From contig JASANG010001223.1 of NCBI GenBank assembly GCA_030248215.1, positions 1 through 64,000 on the forward strand: DNA of 64,000 nucleotides, written 5' to 3'. This document shows positions 9,956-21,600 of the stretch, in pieces. The translations under genes and the position numbers were made by a program. The DNA comes from Enoplolaimus lenunculus. Taxonomy: Eukaryota > Nematoda > Enoplea > Enoplida > Thoracostomopsidae. Every line of letters begins with the position of its first letter. Position 1 is the stretch's first letter. The notes under the pieces were generated by a model that was given only the letters and a program-made list of their open reading frames with translations, had not been told where the DNA came from and did not search any database.

Positions 9956-11321
9956 GTGAAACAGTGCCATAAATAAAATAAGAAACGAGAAAGAATATAA
10001 AAACAAGAAATTTATAAAAAATGGAAGGTATATTAAAAGAAACATTAACCAAACATAACCTATTAATGTAAAGGTTATCTCCCCACTGACGAATCTCAAA
10101 CTTCTCATTCTATACTCAGGGGCGCAGCAACAGAAAGTCCACACTCCCCCAGCTTTTTCCAACCAAAACCTTTAAAATATACATATTAAATACATGCCAG
10201 TGCCGGGGTCAGGCGGAGCCGGTGCCGGGGTTGTACGGTACCATGGGCGGTGTCAGAAAAACATTTACCTATCCGTTCGAAAGCTAAATGAAAAAGGTTG
10301 CTAAAAGGTCTTTACAAAGAATGGGAACTGAAAAGTTGGCGTGTTACGAAATTTTAAAATTTCTAATCGTAATCAGAACTAACTGTGAATCTAATTTTAA
10401 CCGAAATTGCGCCTCTGTTTGTACCCTGTTTCCCTGGTACTTCACTGTAAACGCCCCCTGTTTCGCGCAGTACGTGACTAAGCTCAACAGAATAAAAATA
10501 GGCGCAAATCAAAAAACGACTGCCAACCAATAATAAACACTAGTCTGCCTGCTTTGCGCAATGCTAGTGAAAACATAAAAATTTCCACGCAAATTTTCTT
10601 TTCATAGATCGAAGAACAATCAATCACGTGTATTTCCTAACCAATTTTTGTAAACAAAGTAATGCTGGAAATTGGCCCAAAATACGTATGTGGGCCGTTC
10701 CAGCATTAATATATTGATATTAATCGATGTACACGATCACTTAGCAAAACACTGCTGCTGTGTAAACTTGTTTTATACACGCTACAACAACACTGCAGTA
10801 ACTTTCGACACATTCTAGGCAAAATGTCCCGTGGCACAATTTATAGCCAGATTTCGAATGCAGCACTGTAAGTTTATGACATTACCATACGCAAAATGTA
10901 CCGTAACCGTAACGCGGTATGATAAAAACGGTACCGTGCTTCTAGGTACATAGTTAAGCAAACGGTACATAAAATTTGAAGTTTAATGTATTTTGCTTGC
11001 ACTGGCCCCGGGCAAAATCATGTCCCTGGGACATCTCTAATATATCCTGGCTGAATAATTGCAGTTTGCGATCAGTTAAATAACAATTGATGATATTATA
11101 ATATACCACGCACGATACAAATTAATTTGGCGCAAATAAAGGCAGCATAAATAAATAGCAAGCAAACTTAAGCCAACCATAAATACACCAAAAACAAGGA
11201 AATTGAACAGAGTTTAGCGGAACATTTGTAGGCCTTCTTAGACGTTACTTTGATGTGAATCCATACGCCGTCCCACCTATTTTCGGGCTTGAATTTTCAA
11301 CTAACGACAGCAGCTATCATC
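9956..11321. other. Gene-free AT-rich stretch
   Basis: No coding region could be supported. It holds a short GC-rich patch of GTGCCGGGG words at about 10198-10230 and scattered ACGGTACC-like repeats near 10900. Nothing else was recognisable. Confidence 0.4.
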
Positions 11322-11759
11322 AATTCAGCGACTAAATTAAATTAACCAATACGATACGTGAAAACCTTAATGTTTGGGCGAGCGTCTCTTAAAGAATTCA
11401 GCGACTAAACTAAATTAACCAATACGATACGTGAGAACGTTAATGTTCCCACGAGCGTCTCTTAAAGAATTCAGCGACTAAACTAAACTAACCAATACGA
11501 TACGTGAAAACCTTAATGTTTGGGCGAGCGTCTCTTAAAGAATTCAGCGACTAAACTAAATTAACCAATACGATACGTGAGAACGTTAATGTTCCCACGA
11601 GCGTCTCTTAAAGAATTCAGCGACTAAACTAAATTAACCAATACGATACGTGAGAACGTTAATGTTCCCACGAGCGTCTCTTAAAGAATTCAGCGACTAA
11701 ACTAAATTAACCAATACGATACGTGAGAACGTTAATGTTCCCACGAGCGTCTCGTAAAT
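11322..11759 (+). repeat. Six 73-bp tandem repeats of two alternating types
   Basis: Unit starts are 11322, 11395, 11468, 11541, 11614 and 11687, each AATTCAGCGACTAAA. Type a has AAAACCTTAATGTTTGGG, type b has GAGAACGTTAATGTTCCC; the order is a-b-a-b-b-b. Confidence 0.93.
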
Positions 11760-12068
11760 ACTACAACCTGACCAAACTCAAATCTAATAATAACTCACTT
11801 CCAAGCTGTATATACCGTTAAGGGTAGCGAGTAGCGCTATACTTATGGCGCCGTGCGGCAACCCCAACGCCATCCGTCACCGGCTGGCGTCGTCCGTGCG
11901 CCCTCTGGCATCGTACAGCAACGCACGTGTAGTACCGTATGGCTCAGCGTATCAATTTGTACACAAAATTTTTTTGACTTGCAACGACGACAAGCGCTGC
12001 ACGACAAGTTTAGCGCCACCCTAAGAGTATTTTTCACAAGCTGTACTGCAAAGCGTATAAAAAGCGAG

Positions 12069-12252
12069 CCCACGTTACTTTTAGGGCCATTCCGGTTTCT
12101 GGTATGTCTGTAAAAGAGTAGGCTTACATTCTAGACTACATTTTTTTTGCTTTGGCATTGGCTTAGGCTTAGGGATACGCTTTTGCAACGCTTAGGCTTA
12201 GGCTTAGGAATACGCATAATCTACTGTTACGGCCCTAAAAGTAACATTGGCC
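12069..12252. mobile_element. TTAGGC-loaded element, type B ends
   Basis: Type B variant: the ends read (GG)CCCACGTTACTTTTAGGGCC and GGCCCTAAAAGTAACATTGGCC, with TTAGGC hexamers and GCAACGC between. It lies between the 73-bp array and the NCX 3' end. Confidence 0.72.
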
Positions 12253-12632
12253 ACAAAGCGTGTATGATGCACTAAAAACGAAATCAATTATTTGCGTCCA
12301 ATAAACATATTAACATTTTGAAAATAGCAATACGATTTTTAGCAAAATATCCAATTTAAACTTACCCCCGTTTTCGTTTACTTTTTAAAATTCATTTTGG
12401 ACGAAATTTTGAAATTGAACTAACTCACCATTGTCGATCAGTTATTTTACATAAATATCACTAACCTTCACCACAGTCACCTGGCTCCAAAACTACCCAA
12501 AGCCGATAACAATCAAAAAAACTCGTCGCCATTCCCGACGATGTACCTCCACGAACCATATTTCCAATAGACCCCCCGTCAAGCTCGCGGTCACACTCGT
12601 ACGCCCCCATTTGTAACCCCTGATCACTCGTC

Positions 12633-15600
12633 TTAATTGAATCCCTTAATCAGCCCGTACGCTTGCATCGTCGACAACATAATATACAAAAACCAAAGCA
12701 AAATTAAAAACGCACCAGAAAGTAGCTTCATCAAATAGGGCCCTCCAAGTTCAGATTTGCCAAAAATGCCCAAATATCTCCGGGCCATCAGTAGGGCGAT
12801 GCACAAAATCGACAAAACCGTATAAATCGTCACCGTGAAACCTAAGTCACCCGCCGGGACCCTGAACGGTTTGGAGCCATCTGCGGCCCAATAGATTGAC
12901 GCTATAAACCAAGGTAGACCGAGACCTAAAAATACGTTGACCGAATTGGAACCGGTAATGTTTCCGATTGAATTGTCTGCAGTTGGTTCTTCAATTGCTG
13001 CGATTCGACTCGCGAACGTATCCGGCAGCGAAGTCCCAAGTGCGACAAATGTAATTGCGGTGATGGACTTTTTAAGGCCGACTAAGCAGCCAAAAATGGC
13101 GGCCAAATCACCAATGATCGCTGTGAGAACGCCAATGAGCGCCAACGCGACGAAAAACGTCAACCAGCCACCAAGCAGGACGGTGGGTGGGACGAACGCG
13201 AAAATTACCTGAAATTAGTTTTTGGTTATTTTCTTAACATCGGCAATTTAACATAATATTGTGTACGCTAATTATTGTGGACGATGCATCTGCCTAGAAT
13301 TCCAGAATTAGCTGAAATTTATATTTTCAGGTAATTCAACAAAATATACCGATAATTTTGTCACTTGTGATCTGCCATTAAATTTAAATTTAGGGTTAGG
13401 GTTAGGGGTAAAAATTCAGAATTCTAACCAGCACAACTAAATCCGGGCGCACGTGGAATCGAGCGGTTAACATTTTTGAAACTACTTTGTTTCGCAATTT
13501 GCCCCCGCCGTCCAAACTTTAAACCCGTCGGCCAATGTAAAGAACAGGGCCGGAACAGTATTACTATAAGCATATTCCTATACGTAAGCCTAACCGTAAA
13601 CTTAAGAATAAGCGTGGAATGAGCGCATTCCTAGCCTAAGCCTAAGCCTAATCCTAAGGGTAAGAATGAGTTTATTAATAAGCCTAAGCCTAAGCCAAGG
13701 CAAAAAAAATAGTCTAAAGCTTAAGCTTACTCTGTTTTAGTCCCATAGAAAAACGTTCCGCCCTTGATCTTTACTTGGGCCAATTCGGACAGTAACCATT
13801 TTTCATTAGTTGACAAAATTCAAAAGTTAATGCAATACCATACAATAGCCCGTCACGAAAATAGCCATACGCGTACCTTGAACGGAAAACTCGCAATATG
13901 CATCACAATATCTCGCCAAGTCGCTTCTTGAATATCTCCGTCGTTAACACTGATCGCTTCGATGATTTGTTGACGCCAAGTTCGTGCTCCAAATTCCCAA
14001 TGCTCCAAAAGTGACGGGATCATATCATCCAAATGAAACAGGACATCCCGAACGCCATCATCGGATAATATTGTTACTGTACACTTGGAGTGTGCACCCA
14101 GAGTCGCTTTGTCTGATACGGAATCGAGATAAACCTGAAAAATCAGTAGAATATAGTAGTTTCAAAAAAAATTTGACTTCAAACTGTTAATGCACCGGTG
14201 TGACACGGTGGTTAAAAATTTCGATCCATTCCGACTAATTAACAAATTTATAAAATATTTTATTTCAGTTTGCAAGCTGAATTTTAAAAATTTGGATCAA
14301 TTTAAGCAGTAGAGAAACTCCCCCAATATATTGAGTTTCAATTCGCGACAGAGTATTTACTGATTAAATTCAGTTTACAAACTGACTATAAATTATAAAA
14401 ATAGAAACTTCAGAATAGTAAAAATCGACATTTATGAAAATTCCGAAACTTAAATAAACCATTGACACAATGAATTACTGTCAAATTAGCGCAATTGACC
14501 AAAGTAAGGGTCAAACTATAATGAGAATATAAACCTAAAAAGTAGGAGATCAAACGCCCTTAGCCGCTGCCTCGATTTGACACCGTGGCTTACATCAAAC
14601 GTTTCCGCTTTTTCTTCTTCGAGGTCGTCAATGATCGGAATGTCCAAATATTTTACAACTTCACCTTGCTCGAAAACCATTTCACCCTGTCCGCCTTCAT
14701 AATCGTGACCGTCTTCAGCAGTCACGTCGACAGTTTTCCATCGAACTTTCAGTTGTTGATCTACGTTTCCAGCAACTCGTGCCACTGGTAACCGAGCGAT
14801 GCCTAAACTTTCGGTGACTGACAAATTTCGACGCTCAAATTCTACGATTGTCGCGTCGCCAGAATCGTTATACCGGATTACCGCTGGATTACAAGTGCCA
14901 AGCTTTGTATTCGCATCCGTTCCTTCTTCTAAATGAAGTGTAACAAAAAATCCTTGTTGAGTTTCCCATTTAACGTTTGGAACAATTTCAATATTGAGTA
15001 GTTTTTCGAGTTCGTTCGGTTGAAATACGATCGTTTCCGATTTCGGCAAGAAATGTTCATTTTTCAACGCAGAACCAGACACCGTTTCGTAGCGAACGTG
15101 AACTCGACGATGCGAGCGGCCTTTGCGTAACACTTTAATGCGAACCAAGTTTGATTCGTGATGACCGGAGAACGCGTAGATTTTCGCCGAAAATTCTATG
15201 CGACACTTACGGGGCGGTCTTGATTTGCCTGAAAACAGACACAAAGTCGCCGAAACTTGCGTATATCAAGTCACAATATTACTACATACTTGTCATCGTT
15301 GTGGACGATACAATCAATGTTCTACCCAAGATTTATCGTTTATTTATTGCTTATAAATTCGGAGAATAATATAAGAATTATGGCCAACGTTACTTTAAGG
15401 AGCGTAACAGTAGATTAAACGCATTCCTAAAAGCCTAAGCGTTGCAAAACTGTGTTGCTAAGCCTAAGCCTAAGCCTACGCCTAAGTCTAAGCAAAAAAA
15501 CGTAATCTAGACTCTAAACCTACTCTTTTATAGACCCACCAGAAACTTGGACGCCCCTTAAAGCAACATGGGCCAAGATTATTATAGAAATCGTAATAAA

Positions 15601-18600
15601 ACGACACGGTTTATAGCTTTGGAATTCTGTGTACGATGGTAACAATTTGCCTTAAAGAAATAGCCGACGGTAGCGCCTGTCCGGTCACAGTTTATACATT
15701 CTTGTTATCGATGCTAAGAAGCATTATAATTTCACCGTGCGGTGCACTAAGATGACCTTAGATTGACCGCAAGCAAAGGAACTGGCAATATCTTGACACT
15801 GGACGGTCCCAGGGGGTGCCGCCTTGGCGACACACCCTTTCGGTATTTAACTGCCTGCACTGCAAAAAATGGTGAGTCAAATTGACTCTCTCCGAAATAG
15901 GCTCCACGGGACTACACAAACTGAGTCAAATTCGACTCCGCCAGAGTCAAACGTGCAACTCAGTGAGCAGAATTTGACTGTGTCGGAGTCAAATTTGACT
16001 CAGTTTGTGTAGTCCCGTAGAGCCTATTTCGGAGAGAGTCAATTTGACTCACCATTTTTTGCAGTGCAGGCAGTTAAATTCTTAGCAGAAAAATTAAATT
16101 GATATCCATTTGAAAAGGGTTTTTTAAGTCCGCCACCTTTGAAAATTTTTCACGAAGGTCCAGCGGTCGGGAAGATTACAGAGAGAGAGAGTTACCTTGA
16201 AGAAAGCCGACTGCTGACCCGTGGTGCGTACCTCGAATTAAAAGCATTGCGGAAATATTAATTTGTTAAAAATTGTGGCCTATGTAAAGATCACAGGAGG
16301 AACGTTTTTCTGCGAGACTGCAATAAAGTAAGCTTAATATTGTGTATTAGACTATCTTCTTGCTTATGCTTAGGTTTCGGCTTAGGTACAAGCTCATTGT
16401 TATGCGCCATTCACAATAAATTTGTCAACGGTGCCACAAAATATGCCATAGCCCAAGGCTATCACGAGGTCATTTTCAAAATGACCTCCAAAATTTGAGG
16501 TTTGCCACAAAACTCCTCATAGCACAGGACGGGGCTGACACGTGATAGCCCTGAGCTATAAGCGATTTCTCTTATAGCCCAAGGCTATCACGAGGTCATT
16601 TTGAAAATGACCTCGTGATAGCCTTGGGCTATGGCATATTTTGTGGCACCGTTGACAAAATTATTGTGAACGGCGCATTACGTTTAGGATACGGATTAGG
16701 TGCAAGCTCATTCTTACGGTTAGGCTTAAAATCAGGTACATGCTCGTTCTTACACTTAAGCTAAGGCTTAAGAATATGCTTATACTACTGCTACGGCCGT
16801 GTTCTAAACATTGGCCAAAATTGCAAGCAACGTCGACTCTAGTATTAGGTATAGCGATAGCAACAGTTTCTTTTAAGCAAGGATGGTGCGTTTGCGAACA
16901 ACATACCCTTGGATTCACTATGTTCACGCAGTGGAACAGACAGATGTTCCGGTATAGAATCTTTAATATTAAAAAAATACGCAAATTAAATATTATGACA
17001 GGTTATTTTCAAAGAAACCTTTAAGACTACTGTCATCAGCGAAATGACATCCATTTGTAAAATACAAATACACGTGCTGTTGTACACTTTCACTGTTGAA
17101 TTTTGTTGAAATTTTCAATTTGGCTTAATTTAAAGTTAACATTACGATTACGATTAGGCTTTGGCTTAGGTTTAGAATTAAGCTTACGGTTGTGACGGAA
17201 GGCGTACAAAACCGACAAGGCTTAATTTAGACTTTATGATTACGATTGCGCTTAGGCTTTGGCTTAGGTTTACGATTAAGCGTAATGTTGTGAAGGGAGG
17301 CGAACAAAACCAAACAATATAAAAAGCAAATCTTGCTAAAACGTTCTTGTTTCATAGCAAAATCACGCTCAGGTATTTGTAAAATTTGTGAAATTTTTCG
17401 AACAAAGTATTTACAAAAGTAAAATCTCATACAAAACACTCAAATTTGTGAAATTTTTCGAACAAAGTTGCTATTAACAAGGAAGTAAACAAAATTTTAA
17501 AATCCTGCTCAAAAAAATTGCAGTTCTAATAAACAAGGGTGTACTTAAAGTTTCAAAGTTCGACAGATCTATATTACCACGACGGAAACTTTAACCCTTT
17601 CTCACATGAATATTTTCTATTTTCCCTGAGACCTAATGACTAGAGTGGGAGGCGTATAACCATCACCACTCAGCTATAGGAGCTTGACGCTCGAGCCCGA
17701 GGGGGCTCTCACGTCTTGTGGTGATTTAGTACTATATATACGTGTTGCAATTGTTAAACACGGTGCGATATATATTATTTAACGTATATATACTGCGCTA
17801 AGTTGCCTATAGGCAACTCAATGTGAGAAGGGGTTAAGAAATGATAAAAAAATTATCGGTACGCATGCAGATACAACAAAAAAACACGCAAAACTTTCGT
17901 GACATTACGTCTGCAAACGTAGCAGTTTCTGTTGATATGAATCACAATCTCGTTGGCCCATGTTACTTTAAGGGACATCCAGGTTTCTGGTGGGCTTATA
18001 AAAGAGTAGGTTTAGATTCTAGATTACATTTTTTTGCTTAGGCTTAGGTTTAGGCTTAAGAACACACTTTTGCAACGCTTAGGCTTAGGCTTTAGGCTTA
18101 GGAATACACTTAATGTCCTGTTTACGCTTCTAAAAGTAACATTGGCCATGTCGTTTATACAATACCCTTACTGGAGGGTTTTCCTTGAAATCAACAGCTC
18201 AACGCACACATAGAGCCGTAGCCAGTTCACCGCAATAGAGGGGACTAAACATATTTCAACCGAGGCGTACAAGGTTTTTCGATGAGTTACAGTGCTGGAG
18301 CAGACAAGGGTGGGGCTCTACCCAAAATCCAGGTTGGGGGCTCACAAACTCGCGAGCTAGAAGCCAGATGCATTTTAAAACTTAGGCAGTTTTTGTTTGA
18401 ACCGATTACGGTAGCGACCCCTTTAGTGGTGGGGCCCCCCAAATGGGGGTATTTGAGGGTGGCTGCTCCGGCCCTGATGTCTCATAAGCAAGGTCAAAAA
18501 ATTTTCTACGGAGGAGCAAAATTGTTCCACAGGGTGCCAACCCCCCCAGTCGTCCTCTGGCTACGGACACGTTAACTCATCCGTTATGAAAGCATCGGAA

Positions 18601-21600
18601 TCAAAACTCTTTGAGTACTCGTGTGAAATGTAAACAAAATTTTATTTCAATATTACAAAAGACAGTTCGTGTAAATATGGACTCTCAATACTGCTTACAA
18701 GTGATTGTTTAACGCTTTCACAATGCGAATCTTAAGAAATTGAACAAACTTTAAGTTCTTCAGTCAGTCATCGTCAAAGTATGTACTAACCTATGTTCCG
18801 TTTAACATTTAGCTTCGAGTTAAGCTAACAACAATAGCTGGCAATTTAGAATTCCGCATAGTAATCTAATACAATTTAAGCTTTATCAAACTGGCCAATG
18901 TATCCAATGGCGGATCCATGGGTGGCCCACCCCGGCCGTGGCCCACCCCCAACAGCATCTCGACAAAAATTATATAGCAATTTTATGACAATAATTCGTG
19001 GTTTGTGTGCGGGTCAAAAGTAAGTTTATTACCTGTGAAATTTTGGCCCCGCCATTTTGACATCCTGGATCCGCCACTGAATGTATCTATAAGTATATCC
19101 GTATGCCCATGGGCGTAGCCAGGATTTCTATTTGGGGGGCCCACAAATATTTTAAATATATAGTGTGTTAATCAATTTTCGTCAATTACCACGTGCAGCA
19201 GGGTGCAAAACGGAACTGGATTATACCGTAAATAGAATCGAAACTACAAATTTTGTGACAATAAGTATAATTTGTATTAACAAATATATTAATGTAGAGT
19301 ATCTGTTAGCTGGCAACAATTTTCTCAAAAACTTCGCATCAACATATTGGCATTGTTTTTGGTTCTGTAGGTAAAGCTAAACAACAGTCAATTATTGATT
19401 GCTCTTTTAAAATAAAACGGTAGTTTTGTTTGTTTAGAGGTTGAGATGGAGAGAATTTTTATGCAACCAAAGTATGACTAAATTAAAATTGCAAAATTCC
19501 AACTCCGATTGATATGTGCAATCGGTATCGGAATCGGAATTCGTTTTGAATCTGAATTCTAAAAACCTAAGCCTAAGCGTAAGAACGTAAGTGTAAAGTC
19601 TAAGCAAAAAATTAGTCTAAAACTTAAGCTTAGTCTATTGCAGTTCAGCAGAAAAACGTTCCGCCCATGGGCCATCAAACTAAACCAAGCTTGAGTTAAG
19701 CTCTTGCCTACGCTAATATTCTTAAATGTATGGCAGCACATATCATTAAACCCACAATGCATTGAATTTCCGGCCCATGTTACTTTAAGAGGCGTCCAGG
19801 CTTCTGGTGGGTCTATACAAGTGCAGGTTTAGATTCTAGATTACATTTTTTTGCTTAGGCTTAGGCTTAAGAACTCATTTTTGCAACGCTTAGGCTTAGG
19901 CTTAGGAATGCGCTTAATCTACTGTTACGCCCCTTAAAGTAACATTAGCCTTCCAGTGACTGGAACTACTGCAGCTACGCGTCTTTAATTCGATTACACC
20001 AGCAGTTCAGTTGTAAAACGTTGAGCTGAATTTCGCTGCTTTGGATCTGACAGAATAATGCAACGTATTACAAGACCTATTACCACCTAGTGATCAGTGT
20101 TAAAATAAACATCTTGTTCGTGAATATAAGCCAGTAAGCTATATTTAGGTTTAAACTTTAGAAACCTGTTTGCCGGACGAAATTATACAGCAATCAATTT
20201 AGTAATAAACATGCAATCGACTAATCCTGTTTAAAACAAATACTGCGGCTAATCTGGTTTGTAGGCGAATTTCTAGTGAACCGGTGGTGGCAAAACTCAA
20301 CCATACAGTGCAAACAGCCCTTTTGACAGCTCCAAGACTTGACCACTACATCGAAATATTATTCTACATCTAATGTTTTCAAAGTTCTCATCTATTTGTA
20401 AGGAATCTACGACAATTTGTCACCCGACAACTTGTCACCCAACAGTGTCCTAAACCCGTTGGTTGAATAAATCTAAGCATAATCCTAAACGTAAACGTAA
20501 GCCGAAGCCTAAGCCTAAAGCATCATAGTGATAGACAACGAATCGTCGAGTCGATGAAATTTCGGATTTATATGTTGTCGGTCGACGAGTTATCGGCCCA
20601 CAAATTGGCGTGATCTCATTTGTAAGCGTTATTTCGCTGAATCGTCCCAAATCGATTCGGTTCCGCTTGGTGATTCTACTTGATCCTTACACCATCTTGA
20701 AATTTATTGGCTTCTACAACGTCAGTTTATTTACGTGCTCGTAAAATCCTCAAACAAATCTTACCTTTCCGTGGCAACGACGCACTACTTCCAGCCAAAG
20801 ATTCCGACCTTGACAACGAGGCACTGCCAGCGGCCCCAAGCCCTGGCACACGATCAGGCTCATAATGATCACTAAGTGTCGATCGTCTCCCATCCAACCA
20901 TCTTGTCGCCGATATCCGGTAGTATAACCGGTCGTGACGCTGAGACGCCCGGATACGAGACGCCACAATCCTAGCGATAGCTTCCGGCGGAAGTTGAGGA
21001 TACTGCGCAATGACTTCCTTTTCAATAATCGCCCATCGCTTATGTTGCGCCAAACTCGATGGTCCGTGATGCGCGCCTGCAGTAGTAAATCGATACACCA
21101 CTCCTGGTTCGTCCTCAGGCGTCGCATACGGCGGCGGCGGTCCGTTAGCTCCCTTTTCAGCAGCGGCCGGCCCACCAGCGGCCTCAATTTCGGCCTGATC
21201 GGCGTCAGCCTGCCATTTTTTAATGAAAAAATTCCGGTCTGCCGCAAAAGCGATTCCAATAAGGACTGCGAACCAAAATAGCGTTAGGAACGCTTCCCAA
21301 ACTTCGACAACATTCTTCGAAACGGCAACCAGGATGATAATAAGCCAAATGTACGCGAACACTGAAAATGACGCGGTGACAACAAATACGAACAGTTGGC
21401 GAATGCGTCGGGTATCAGGCGACGAGACAGACATGATACAAATTGCAGCGATGACCAGCAGGTTAAACGCCGCTGAACCGACGATGGTTGACGGACCCAG
21501 CTCGCCAGATTTCATACCGTTGCCTGAAAATAAATCATTTTGCGATATGGAGTCATCAAAAGTATGGGATTGTTAATTTGGGTCTTGTTTCAATTCAAGC

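Noticed and set aside
13392-13408. TTAGGGTTAGGG as vertebrate-type telomere repeat
   Set aside because: Only about two and a half units, likely chance or a decayed relative of the abundant TTAGGC words.
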